Assembly (NCBI GenBank): GCA_018267385.1 | Contig: JAFDYN010000007.1 | Coordinates: 434,001-498,000, forward strand | DNA length: 64,000 nt | Source of the DNA: Bacteroidota bacterium | GTDB lineage: Bacteria > Bacteroidota > Bacteroidia > Chitinophagales > LD1 | Direction of reading: 5' to 3' | Shown: positions 26,968-35,971 of the stretch, piece by piece | How the letters are laid out: every line of letters begins with the position of its first letter | Position numbering within the stretch: position 1 is the first letter of the stretch | The notes under the pieces: model-generated | Database searches by the model: none | What the model was told of the DNA's origin: nothing | The model's input: the letters and a program-made list of their open reading frames with translations, nothing else | Position numbers and translations under genes: made by a program

Positions 26968-29397
26968 ATGAAAAGCCTACTCCTATCGTGCAGCTTATGG
27001 CTTTGCTGTGCCTTGTCCTTTGCTCAGAGTTCTCCCCACCGGGTCACAGGCCGGGTAGTAGATACCGCTACCAATAGCGTCATAGAGCTCGTCACTGTGC
27101 AGCTGGGCCACCCGCAAAGCAAGAGCCCCGAATACGTCCAGGTGTCTGATCTGGATGGCAAGTTTATTTTTGAAAGGGTGACACCCGGAGACTATGAGCT
27201 TTACATATCTTATGTAGGTTATGATGCGAAGGCGATAGCTGTACAGGTAGATCATGACGTAGACCTCGGCAGTGTCGCTCTGCATGCTACCTCACACGCG
27301 CTGACAGAAGCGACTGTGGTAGCAGATAAACCCGTGATCACAAGGAGTGCTGAGAAAACAGTATTCAACGTAGCACAAAGCCCCACTCACCAGACAGGTA
27401 CAGCAGAGGATGCACTGCGCAATATGCCCGGAGTAGCTGTAGACCGCAATGGCAACATCAGCATGATAGGGAAGCAGGGCGTCAAAGTACTGGTAGATGG
27501 CAAGCCCTCCGTACTCGCGGAGAGCAATTTGCAAGCCTTTCTCAAATCTATACCTGCCAATACCATCGAGAGCATAGAGCTGATCACCAACCCCTCTGCA
27601 CGATATGATGCCGCAGGCAACGCCGGCATTATCAACATAAAACTCAAGAAAGGCAAACGCGACGGACTCAATGGATCCGTATCCGCCACCTATGGCATCC
27701 TGAATCGGTACAATGGCAATGCCGTCCTTAACTATCGAAAGAACAAAGTCAACCTCTTTGCTACCTACTCGGTAAACTACAAAAAAGAGAACCATGAATT
27801 TAATGACAAGAGAGACATCACGATCAATGATACACTTAGCCACTACTATCAGCATAATCCCAGCACCGATCGCAATCTCAGCAACTCGTTGAAGGCCGGC
27901 CTGGATTACTTTATCAATGACAAAAATACACTGACCTATACATTTAGTGGCAGTCACAACTGGGGCCGGATGAACTCTACCTCCGATTCCCGCAATATGG
28001 ATGCAGACTTCAATCCCCTGAGCAGTTTTCTATCTGGTACACAGAACAATGGGCTCAGCCTCTCTCTGACCAATGATATCAACTATCTAAAGAAATACGA
28101 CTCTACTGACAGGGAACTCATGATTGACCTCTCACATACCTACGTCAAGGGGAGCAACAGAGATTATCTTCAGTCCAAGGCTTACGATACTGCAGGCAAT
28201 GAGATGCCAGCTCAAAATCTGGACAGGAGTATGTATACCCGAAATTATATTCATAATGTCATCTTCAAACTGGACTACGTGCAGCCTCTGAAATTAAAAG
28301 GCTATAAGGTAGAGACGGGACTGAAAAACGAAACGACGCTCAATCACAACGACTACAATGTCTACGATAAGCAGAATGGCAATGAGATAAAGAATACATT
28401 ATTAAGTAATGGATTTGAGTACATAGAAAATATAGCCGCCTACTATATCATAGGCTCGGGAGCGTATAAAGAACGGCTGACCTACTCAGCAGGCCTGCGC
28501 GCTGAGCACACCTATATAGGAAGCAATAACAGTGGTGTAAACCGCAACTATCTCAGCCTCTTCCCCAGTGCTAGCCTCAATGGTGTGCTGGGTAAGGAAA
28601 AAAACCAGAACCTCAGCCTGAGCTACAGCCGCCGGGTAGAAAGGCCGGCGTTTCAGCAGATCAATAACACAGTGACATACTTTGATCAGTACTCCACTTG
28701 GCAGGGCAATCCATATCTTAGACCTGCATTCAGTCACATCCTGAGCCTGGAGTACAACATTACTATCAAGAAAACGATGCTCAGCATCTCTTCGGAAAAC
28801 TCCTTCACCGATGGGCTCTTCACAGAATCCTCCGCAGTGGATAGCAACCGTGTGACCCGGGGATCGGTGCGAAACGGATCTAAGTCTACTACGATAGGCG
28901 GCGGCTTTTATATAAAATCAGATCTCACCAAGTGGTGGGGCATCCAGATGAATCACTATGTGGCATGGCAAAAGTTTGACTACAAGGCTGGTATTAATAC
29001 CGGTCCCGTCACTGGTGCCTGGTACAACCTCTGGACAAGCATGGATTTCAAATTCTGGAAGAACACAATTTTCAATATTAACGGTTGGTTTAATAGTGGA
29101 GATGTATCTCCACAGGGGCGCTCGAAGCCATGCGGGGCCATGAATGCAAGTATTAAAAAGTCATTTCTCAAAGATCGCCTTACAGTGAGCATCGTTGGCC
29201 AGAATATCCTGAACACGATGAAATTTGGCTGGTATGTCAATACAGCTAATCTTCACACAAATGGTACCTGGCAGAATTACAATCGCGCTGTTTACATCAC
29301 ACTCACCTACCGCTTTGGCAAGGACACCAAACCTATCCAGCGTAGGGATATCGAGGAAAATAGCCGACTGGGCGGTGGTGGTGGAAAATCGAAGTAA
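26968..29397 (+). CDS. Outer-membrane beta-barrel receptor with carboxypeptidase-like N-domain
   Basis: The 809-residue protein has a signal peptide (LLLSCSLWLCCALSFAQ), an N-terminal carboxypeptidase regulatory-like domain (about 22-105, with VTGRVVDTATNSVIELVTVQL and FERVTPGDYELYISYVGY), a plug-like region (about 120-230, with GTAEDALRNMPGVAVDRNG and SARYDAAGNAGIINIKLKKG) and a C-terminal barrel. This is the OMP_b-brl_3 type of TonB-receptor-like protein. No SusD partner is adjacent, so it is not a standard polysaccharide locus. The last 12 residues are Gly-rich and charged (NSRLGGGGGKSK) rather than ending in an aromatic, unlike most barrels. The ligand is unknown. Confidence 0.87.
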   Translation: MKSLLLSCSLWLCCALSFAQSSPHRVTGRVVDTATNSVIELVTVQLGHPQSKSPEYVQVSDLDGKFIFERVTPGDYELYISYVGYDAKAIAVQVDHDVDLGSVALHATSHALTEATVVADKPVITRSAEKTVFNVAQSPTHQTGTAEDALRNMPGVAVDRNGNISMIGKQGVKVLVDGKPSVLAESNLQAFLKSIPANTIESIELITNPSARYDAAGNAGIINIKLKKGKRDGLNGSVSATYGILNRYNGNAVLNYRKNKVNLFATYSVNYKKENHEFNDKRDITINDTLSHYYQHNPSTDRNLSNSLKAGLDYFINDKNTLTYTFSGSHNWGRMNSTSDSRNMDADFNPLSSFLSGTQNNGLSLSLTNDINYLKKYDSTDRELMIDLSHTYVKGSNRDYLQSKAYDTAGNEMPAQNLDRSMYTRNYIHNVIFKLDYVQPLKLKGYKVETGLKNETTLNHNDYNVYDKQNGNEIKNTLLSNGFEYIENIAAYYIIGSGAYKERLTYSAGLRAEHTYIGSNNSGVNRNYLSLFPSASLNGVLGKEKNQNLSLSYSRRVERPAFQQINNTVTYFDQYSTWQGNPYLRPAFSHILSLEYNITIKKTMLSISSENSFTDGLFTESSAVDSNRVTRGSVRNGSKSTTIGGGFYIKSDLTKWWGIQMNHYVAWQKFDYKAGINTGPVTGAWYNLWTSMDFKFWKNTIFNINGWFNSGDVSPQGRSKPCGAMNASIKKSFLKDRLTVSIVGQNILNTMKFGWYVNTANLHTNGTWQNYNRAVYITLTYRFGKDTKPIQRRDIEENSRLGGGGGKSK

Positions 29398-29423
29398 GAT
29401 CGCATTTTCAGACTACTGATGCC

Positions 29424-29840
29424 CTATTGTTTCTTCCCATGCGTTTGTAGGAATGCTGCTCCCTGCGGGGAGAACGCATTGACATACTCTTTGTTATTCT
29501 TGTCAAAGATGAGGTAGCCGGAACTGTCACCGGAGAAGTACATCTTGCCTGTCAGATACTCCGCACCGTTACGCGTCCACATGATGATACCATCCTGTTT
29601 GACTTTAGGGTCCTTCTGGGCCGGGTATGGTGACACAAAGTTGGCAAAGAAGCGTACATTCCGGTTGTCCAGAGACATACTGGCTGAAGAGGTAAAGAAA
29701 GTAACATCTATGCCTGTGCAGGAGTCCGCGAGGCCCTTATATAAAGGCGCAGGCAGAGCATTTGGTCTTGCGGCAGGTTTGGTCTGTGCCATGGCGGGCC
29801 ACATGATGATCAGAGCGGAAAGGGTAAAAAAGTATTTCAT
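29424..29840 (-). CDS. Hypothetical secreted protein
   Basis: A 138-residue protein with a signal peptide (MKYFFTLSALIIMWPAMAQ) followed by a proline/alanine-rich linker and a compact beta-rich domain containing one Cys (DSCTGIDVTFF). I do not recognise a family. It is convergent with the barrel receptor and has no operon partner. Confidence 0.6.
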   Translation of the reverse strand: MKYFFTLSALIIMWPAMAQTKPAARPNALPAPLYKGLADSCTGIDVTFFTSSASMSLDNRNVRFFANFVSPYPAQKDPKVKQDGIIMWTRNGAEYLTGKMYFSGDSSGYLIFDKNNKEYVNAFSPQGAAFLQTHGKKQ

Positions 29841-29932
29841 GGCGTTGGCTTTTCAAATACAATACCAAGTATAGCGAAAATGTAGCTGAGCTTAGTCAGC
29901 AGCCTTGCAGTTTATATTATTTAACTTGCAGT

Positions 29933-30274
29933 ATGGATAGTTTCACCCCCGTAGCAGATTCTGTATTCTCTTTTCTAGAGATACATGAGAGCCATATGCC
30001 TGATGCGGGCGATGAGGCTACACGCTTTCGGGAGCTGCGCAAGGTCCTGATCCGCCGCATAGAGGAACTGATAGACAAGGATACAGAGAAACTCATGTGG
30101 GTACTGTACCGCATTGATGTCAGCGAGCAGAAAGTCAAAGAAGCCCTCGCCGCCAGCACCTCTGCCAATCACGCCGAGGTAATAGCTGATCTCATCATAG
30201 CCAGGCAGATAGAGAAAGTCAAGACGCGCGCGGAGCACAGTCAGGGTGGACCAGACTGGAGCTTTGACGTCTAG
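29933..30274 (+). CDS. Hypothetical helical protein
   Basis: A 113-residue soluble protein, almost all charged amphipathic helix (RFRELRKVLIRRIEELIDKD and VSEQKVKEALAASTSANHAEVIADLII). It resembles a small conserved Bacteroidota protein without assigned function. It has no signal peptide and lies 50 bases before the fumarylacetoacetase start. Confidence 0.65.
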   Translation: MDSFTPVADSVFSFLEIHESHMPDAGDEATRFRELRKVLIRRIEELIDKDTEKLMWVLYRIDVSEQKVKEALAASTSANHAEVIADLIIARQIEKVKTRAEHSQGGPDWSFDV

Positions 30275-30301
30275 CGGTTAGACAGTTTAGGGTATTAGTT
30301 T

Positions 30302-30309
30302 TAAGTTTG
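30302..30309 (+). promoter_or_regulatory. Predicted -7 element of the fumarylacetoacetase gene
   Basis: TAAGTTTG fits TAnnTTTG exactly and lies 16 bases before the ATG at 30325, arguing against the TTG at 30307, which lies within the element. The matching -33 is not obvious. Confidence 0.45.
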
Positions 30310-30324
30310 GCGCAAAAGATAAGT

Positions 30325-31590
30325 ATGTCCAGAGCAAATGATCCGTCACTGCGGAGCTGGGTAGAGGTGAAGGCCGGCAGCGATTTCCCGATACAGAATC
30401 TTCCCTATGGCATCTTCAAAACTGCCAGCGGTACGCCACGTGCAGGTGTAGCCATTGGAGACTTTATCTTTGATCTGGCAGGGGTGGCCCAGGCAGGATT
30501 GCTGGATAGCATCATATTTGACAAGGCAGTTCTTTCATCTGATACGCTGAATGATTTCATAGGGCTGGGCAAGCACATCACCAATAGCGTACGTGAGCGC
30601 GTATCAGACCTGCTCAATGCGACCAACCATGAGATGCGAGGCAATGAAGAGCTGAAGGCAAAAGTACTGGTACCGCAGAGTGAAGCTACTATGCTCATGC
30701 CGGTCCATGTGCCAAACTATACTGACTTCTACTCCAGCCGCGAGCATGCGACGAATGTGGGCACCATGTTTCGCGATCCTAATAATGCGCTGCTACCAAA
30801 CTGGCTGCACCTGCCCGTAGGCTATCATGGCCGTGCATCATCTATCGTGGTATCCGGCACCACGATACATAGACCTAAGGGCCAGACCAAAACAGATGCA
30901 GAAGAGAAGCCATCCTTTGGCCCTACCAAGTCTTTGGATTTTGAATTAGAAGTAGCTTTCATCACGGGCAAAGCGACCCAACTCGGAGAGTCTATCGCGC
31001 CAGACGAGGCGGAGCAGCACATTTTTGGCCTCGTGCTCTTCAATGACTGGAGCGCCCGCGATATACAGCGCTGGGAGTATGTACCGCTCGGGCCATTCCT
31101 GGCCAAGAATTTTGGCTCTACCGTTTCACCATGGATCGTGACACTGGAGGCGCTGGAGCCATATAAGGTAAGCGGTCCCATACAAGATCCGGAAGTATTA
31201 CCCTACCTGAAATATCACGGCAACCGCAACTATGACCTGCACCTGGATGTAGAGATCACTACCAAAGGCGGTGATACTAAGACCGTAAGCCGGTCCAACT
31301 TCAAATACATGTACTGGAATATGTGCCAGCAGCTGGCGCATCACACTGTGAATGGCTGCAACATCTGTGTAGGGGACATGTATGCCAGCGGTACCATATC
31401 AGGCCCGGACACCGGCTCCTATGGCTCTATGCTGGAGCTGACCTGGGGCGGCAAAAATCCGATCCAGATGCCCGACGGCACAGAGCGCAAGTTCATACAG
31501 GATGGAGATACGGTGACGATGACCGGCTATGCGGAGAAAGATGGCGTACGCATTGGTTTTGGGCGGTGCAGCGGTACTATAGTAGCATAG
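30325..31590 (+). CDS. fahA: Fumarylacetoacetase
   Basis: The 421-residue protein, started at ATG 30325, is a fumarylacetoacetase, the last step of tyrosine and phenylalanine breakdown, giving fumarate and acetoacetate. The N-terminal small domain and the FAH catalytic domain are both present; marks include YTDFYSSREHATNVG, YHGRASSIV with the catalytic His, LDFELEVAF for metal binding and LFNDWSARDIQRWEY. The length fits the eukaryote-like full enzyme rather than the short FAH-domain hydrolases. The other tyrosine-degradation genes are not adjacent. Confidence 0.95.
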   Translation: MSRANDPSLRSWVEVKAGSDFPIQNLPYGIFKTASGTPRAGVAIGDFIFDLAGVAQAGLLDSIIFDKAVLSSDTLNDFIGLGKHITNSVRERVSDLLNATNHEMRGNEELKAKVLVPQSEATMLMPVHVPNYTDFYSSREHATNVGTMFRDPNNALLPNWLHLPVGYHGRASSIVVSGTTIHRPKGQTKTDAEEKPSFGPTKSLDFELEVAFITGKATQLGESIAPDEAEQHIFGLVLFNDWSARDIQRWEYVPLGPFLAKNFGSTVSPWIVTLEALEPYKVSGPIQDPEVLPYLKYHGNRNYDLHLDVEITTKGGDTKTVSRSNFKYMYWNMCQQLAHHTVNGCNICVGDMYASGTISGPDTGSYGSMLELTWGGKNPIQMPDGTERKFIQDGDTVTMTGYAEKDGVRIGFGRCSGTIVA

Positions 31591-31601
31591 GGCAAGGGGG
31601 C

Positions 31602-32954
31602 TTAGGCGCCCTTAGGTCCCTGATAGTTGCCGCCACCTTTATGGCCGCCACTCTTGCCATACCACTTCTTCTTTTTGAATCCGCCGCTGTTGGCATTCTT
31701 TGGTCCGCCATTCCCATGCTTTGATCCACTATTCTGTGATTGGCCACCCCCCTTGTGAGAGGTACCCGTCTTTTGAGACGAGCCGCGATTAGACGCTTGA
31801 GCGGTCCTGATGCCCATGCCAGCCAGCGGATATGGATGTGCCTCTATGACCGGCACTTGTTTGCCTATCAGTTTATTGATGTCCCGCAGGTATTCTGCTT
31901 CTTCCTCATCGCAAAACGACAAGGCTATACCACTCGCGCCTGCACGGCCCGTACGACCTATACGGTGTACGTAGGTCTCAGGCACATTTGGCAGCTCATA
32001 GTTGATCACGTGAGACAGCTCCTCTACATCTATACCGCGTGCCGCGATATCAGTAGCCACCAGTACACGGGTAGCGCCTGATTTGAAATTATTCAGCGCC
32101 AGCTGGCGGGCGCTCTGAGATTTATTACCGTGTATCGCCTGTGCCTTGATCCCTGACTTCGTCAGGTTCTTCATCACCTTGTCCGCACCATGCTTCGTAC
32201 GGGTAAAAACCAGTACACTCTTGATAGCAGTGTCCTTGAGTATATGATGCAGCAGCGCATTCTTATCATTGCGCGCTACGAAAAAGACGCCTTGCTGTAC
32301 TTTCTCAGCTGTAGATGACACAGGTGTCACTTCTACTTTCACCGGCTCGTGCAGGATGCTGTCAGCCAGCTTCTGTATCTCCGGTGGCATAGTAGCTGAG
32401 AAAAATAGCGTCTGACGTTTAGCCGGCAGCTTGGCTATCACGCGCTTCACATCATGTATGAAGCCCATATCCAGCATACGGTCTGCCTCATCCAGCACAA
32501 ATATCTTGAGGTGCTGCAGGTGTACATAACCTTGGTTCATCAGGTCGAGCAGGCGGCCTGGTGTAGCGATCAGGACGTCCACGCCGGATTTCAGCGCGGC
32601 GACTTGTGGCGCCTGGCCCACACCACCAAAGATGACGGTGTGCTTCAGCCCTGTATGCTTGCCATAGGCGGTGAAGCTCTCTCCTATCTGTATAGCCAGC
32701 TCACGCGTAGGCGTCAGGATCAGTGAGCGTATCTCACGCTTAGTTGCGCCGGGCTTCTCTGCATGCAGTAGTTGCAGGATAGGTATAGCAAAAGCGGCCG
32801 TCTTGCCGGTGCCGGTCTGTGCACAGCCCAGCACATCGCGCTGCTGTAGGGTGAGTGGTATAGATTGCGCCTGTATAGGTGTAGGAGTCGTATATCCTTC
32901 TGTCTGCAGTGCGCGGAGGATAGGTTCTATGAGATTAAGCTCTTGAAATGTCAT
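31602..32954 (-). CDS. DEAD-box RNA helicase (RhlE-type)
   Basis: A 450-residue protein from the ATG at 32952-32954; the longer frame from 33020 has no support. All helicase motifs are seen: Q motif ([11 protein letters not shown]), Walker [19 protein letters not shown] in [16 protein letters not shown] in FFSATMP, and [10 protein letters not shown]. The C-terminal tail (about 75 residues) is rich in Gly, Lys, Asn and Ser ([20 protein letters not shown]) and probably binds RNA loosely. RhlE-like enzymes help in ribosome assembly and RNA turnover. It has a -7 element just upstream on the minus strand. Confidence 0.94.
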   Translation of the reverse strand: MTFQELNLIEPILRALQTEGYTTPTPIQAQSIPLTLQQRDVLGCAQTGTGKTAAFAIPILQLLHAEKPGATKREIRSLILTPTRELAIQIGESFTAYGKHTGLKHTVIFGGVGQAPQVAALKSGVDVLIATPGRLLDLMNQGYVHLQHLKIFVLDEADRMLDMGFIHDVKRVIAKLPAKRQTLFFSATMPPEIQKLADSILHEPVKVEVTPVSSTAEKVQQGVFFVARNDKNALLHHILKDTAIKSVLVFTRTKHGADKVMKNLTKSGIKAQAIHGNKSQSARQLALNNFKSGATRVLVATDIAARGIDVEELSHVINYELPNVPETYVHRIGRTGRAGASGIALSFCDEEEAEYLRDINKLIGKQVPVIEAHPYPLAGMGIRTAQASNRGSSQKTGTSHKGGGQSQNSGSKHGNGGPKNANSGGFKKKKWYGKSGGHKGGGNYQGPKGA

Positions 32955-32971
32955 GTTTAAAATTAGGGGCG

Positions 32972-32979
32972 CAAAGGTA
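32972..32979 (-). promoter_or_regulatory. Predicted -7 element of the DEAD-box helicase gene
   Basis: TACCTTTG on the minus strand is an exact TAnnTTTG match, 17 bases upstream of the chosen ATG. This supports the start at 32954. A well-placed -33 TTG is not seen. Confidence 0.5.
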
Positions 32980-33107
32980 CGGATAAATAAGCACAATGGC
33001 TTTACAGGCCCTGCCGGCAAAGTTTCATCTGGCTAAACCGCTAATGATGGGAGGCCGGCGTACACTAAACATCTTTCTATATTCGCTACCATAATAAGAG
33101 AGACATC

Positions 33108-34034
33108 ATGCAGTTTGATCCCAAAGACCTGACCCCAGCCAAGCTTCACGAGCACCTGCTCGGCGCAGTGGCCCCGCGGCCTATCGCGTTTGTTTCCACT
33201 ATAGATAAAGAAGGCAATGTCAACCTTGCGCCTTTTAGTTTCTTCAACGTCTTTGGGTCCAATCCGCCCATCATGATATTCTCTCCCGCACGATCCGGAC
33301 GCACAGGCGCTACCAAGAATACGCATGACAATGTAAAAGAGATAGCAGAGTGCGTGGTCAATATCGCGCACTATGATATGCTCTACCAGATGAACCTGGC
33401 CGCAGGTATGTACCCAAAGGGTATTGATGAGTTTACCAAGTCAGGACTCACGCCTGTGCCCTCTGTAATGGTCAAGGCGCCACGTGTAGGCGAGTCATAT
33501 GTGAGCTTTGAGTGCAAGGTGACGAATGTGATAGAGACAGGACAAAACGGTGGGGCGGGCAACCTGATCGTGTGCGAAGTACTCATGATACACATAGCCG
33601 ATCAGGTGCTAGATGCAGAGGGCAGTATAGATCCGCTGCGGATGAACTACATAGCGCGCATGGGCAAGCAGAGCTGGTGCCGCGTAGGCGAGGATAATAT
33701 TTTCCAGGTGCCGGGCTTCAAGATGGCCAATGAATTGGGCATTGGCTTTGAGGCTTTGCCCGAAGGGATCAGGCACTCTAAATACCTCACAGGAAATGAT
33801 CTCGCACAGCTGGCTGCTTCAGATAAAATACCTTCTGAAAAAGAACTCTTTGAGATGCGTAATGTACCGGAGGTGCAACTGATAGTAGACAAATATGGTC
33901 ATGACTTCACAGCCTTCGAGAAGGAAATGCACCTGCTGGCACAGCAGGAGGTAGCGCAGGACAATATCTGGCTGGCATGGAAAGTGCTCATGGTAGTAGA
34001 GTACACGCGTGAAGGTATGAAAGAACAATCCTGA
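33108..34034 (+). CDS. Flavin reductase family protein
   Basis: The 308-residue protein has an FMN-binding flavin-reductase split-barrel domain at the N-terminus (about 15-190: VAPRPIAFVSTIDKEGNVNLAPFSFFN and PPIMIFSPARSGR). The last 110 residues are a helical extension seen in a Bacteroidota subgroup. Members use FMN with NAD(P)H or act as flavin-dependent oxidoreductases; the exact substrate is unknown. It is followed 44 bases later by two esterase genes in the same direction. Confidence 0.85.
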   Translation: MQFDPKDLTPAKLHEHLLGAVAPRPIAFVSTIDKEGNVNLAPFSFFNVFGSNPPIMIFSPARSGRTGATKNTHDNVKEIAECVVNIAHYDMLYQMNLAAGMYPKGIDEFTKSGLTPVPSVMVKAPRVGESYVSFECKVTNVIETGQNGGAGNLIVCEVLMIHIADQVLDAEGSIDPLRMNYIARMGKQSWCRVGEDNIFQVPGFKMANELGIGFEALPEGIRHSKYLTGNDLAQLAASDKIPSEKELFEMRNVPEVQLIVDKYGHDFTAFEKEMHLLAQQEVAQDNIWLAWKVLMVVEYTREGMKEQS

Positions 34035-34078
34035 ACCGTCATCGTAAACTATTTCAAGAAAGGTTTTAACTTCCCGAT

Positions 34079-35026
34079 ATGAATTTCAGGACTTTAGCGC
34101 TGCATAACATGCTGCGCCTGTACAAGAATATAGGCCAGAGCGCGTACAACAATCCCAAGTTGGCGCGCGCAGCCTTTGAGCGGCTCACTGACCTGCTCCC
34201 CAGCAAGCTGGATACTTGCCGCTACGAAGAGCTGATGATAGGAGACACTCCTGCAGAGTGGATCACGCCAAAGAAAGGCGCCGCATCTGACCGCGTGCTG
34301 CTCTTCATACACGGTGGAGGCTACGCTACCGGCTCTATTCGTACCCACCGCGCGCTGGCATCTCAGATAGCTGTACATGCCGGCCTGCCAGCACTATCTA
34401 TAGACTACAAGCTCGCCCCGGAGTATCGCTTCCCTACGCAGATCAATGAAGCTGTAGCAGCCTACAAATTTCTGATAAAGCAAGGCTACAAGCCGCACCA
34501 GATAGCCATAGGCGGCGAGTCTGCCGGAGCAGGTCTCTCTGCCGGCACGCTGCTCTACCTGCGCGATCATAATGTGCCGCTGCCTGCCTGCGCTATACTC
34601 ATGTCACCATGGCTGGACCTCACAGCCTCCGGCAGTACCATAGAGGGTAATAAGCACAAAGATCCGATGGTGCCGTATAAGGGCATCCCGCTATGGGCGC
34701 AAAACTATGCCGGGCCTGACCACCTGACAGATCCCTATGCCTCTCCGCTTTTTGGTGACCTGCATGGCCTCTGCCCTATCTACATACAGGTAGGGGAGTG
34801 CGAGATACTACTGTCTGACTCTACACGGTTTGCCGACAAGGCCAAGCTCGCTGGCGTAGACATAGTAGATGAGGTGTGGCCCAATATGTTTCATGCATGG
34901 CAGGGCTTCTGGATGGTGATGCCGGAGGGAATGAAGGCTATCGAGCAGCTGGCAGATTACCTGAGAGAGAAACTGGATGCAGCCAAACCACGCCGCAAGA
35001 CCACTACTAAATCCAAGGCTGCATGA
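34079..35026 (+). CDS. HSL-type alpha/beta hydrolase (copy 1)
   Basis: A 315-residue esterase/lipase of the hormone-sensitive-lipase family. HGGG for the oxyanion hole is at 78-81, the nucleophile is S148 in GESAG, the acid lies in the GECEILLSDS segment where Glu242 takes the place of the usual Asp, and H272 (NMFHAW) completes the triad. A C-terminal basic tail (PRRKTTTKSKA) is extra. No signal peptide, so cytoplasmic. Its ATGA stop/start overlap with the next gene shows the two are translated together. Confidence 0.88.
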   Translation: MNFRTLALHNMLRLYKNIGQSAYNNPKLARAAFERLTDLLPSKLDTCRYEELMIGDTPAEWITPKKGAASDRVLLFIHGGGYATGSIRTHRALASQIAVHAGLPALSIDYKLAPEYRFPTQINEAVAAYKFLIKQGYKPHQIAIGGESAGAGLSAGTLLYLRDHNVPLPACAILMSPWLDLTASGSTIEGNKHKDPMVPYKGIPLWAQNYAGPDHLTDPYASPLFGDLHGLCPIYIQVGECEILLSDSTRFADKAKLAGVDIVDEVWPNMFHAWQGFWMVMPEGMKAIEQLADYLREKLDAAKPRRKTTTKSKAA

Positions 35027-35919
35027 TCCTCCTGTGGTTTATCAAATGGCTGATACGCCGTGTGCAGCGCCAGGCTGATTGGCGCAATATAGCCCGCGTA
35101 CGTGGCGGCTTTGAGAAGATAGGACGCCGCTTTGACTTTCGCAGCCGCAAGTGCCGCTATGAGGCTTTCACCATAGATGGTATGCAGGCGGAGTGGCTCA
35201 TACCGCTGGCTCCGCATGATGATAGCAAGGCCCTGCTCTACTTTCACGGAGGTGGCTACGCAGCAGGCTCTATCAATACGCACCGCCCACACATATCACA
35301 GGTGGCCCGTCTGGCCAATGTGCGCACCCTGATGATAAACTACCGGCTCGCACCGGAAAACAAATTCCCGGCACCGATAGAGGATGCTGTCAAAGCCTAT
35401 GACTACCTGCTGGCACAGGGATACAAGCCTGAGCATATCGCCTTTGGCGGAGACTCTGCGGGAGGCGGTATCACCCTCGGCACCCTGCTCTGGCTGCGCG
35501 ACCATCAGCGTCTGCTGCCGCAGTGCGCTATCTGCCTGTCACCATGGACCGACCTGACACATACCGGAGGCTCTTTTGCAGCGAATGATAAAATAGAACC
35601 GATGCTTATAGCCGAGGCTATGCCATACTGGGCTGCTAACTATATGGGCGATGCCGACCTCAGGAATCCGTATGCCTCACCGCTTTTTGGTGATCTGCAT
35701 GGGCTACCTCCTATTTATATACAGGTAGGTACAGCAGAGCTGCTGCTGGATGATTCGCTCCGCTTTGCCGCCAAGGCAAAAGAAGCGGGTGTCGATGTCA
35801 GCATAGACGTATATGAGGGCTTCTTCCATGTCTTCCAGGCATTCTTTATGATCCTCTGCACTGCCCGCCGTGCCAATAAAAAGCTGGCTGCTTTTGTCTC
35901 TTCGCGCCTCGGAGCTTGA
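35023..35919 (+). CDS. HSL-type alpha/beta hydrolase (copy 2)
   Basis: A 298-residue relative of the preceding gene, with HGGG at 75-78, nucleophile S145 in GDSAG, Glu239 (GTAELLLDDS) at the acid position and H269 (GFFHVF). The two proteins are similar along their length, including the shared GDLHGL and YASPLFGD segments, so they look like a tandem duplication that then diverged. The N-terminal hydrophobic stretch (MILLWFIKWLI) may attach it to the membrane. The start overlaps the previous stop by four bases (ATGA). Substrate unknown. Confidence 0.88.
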   Translation: MILLWFIKWLIRRVQRQADWRNIARVRGGFEKIGRRFDFRSRKCRYEAFTIDGMQAEWLIPLAPHDDSKALLYFHGGGYAAGSINTHRPHISQVARLANVRTLMINYRLAPENKFPAPIEDAVKAYDYLLAQGYKPEHIAFGGDSAGGGITLGTLLWLRDHQRLLPQCAICLSPWTDLTHTGGSFAANDKIEPMLIAEAMPYWAANYMGDADLRNPYASPLFGDLHGLPPIYIQVGTAELLLDDSLRFAAKAKEAGVDVSIDVYEGFFHVFQAFFMILCTARRANKKLAAFVSSRLGA

Positions 35920-35971
35920 TTAGATTTACTATTTTGCGCGGGCATTTCCCGTACTATAATCTCCTTCTCGT

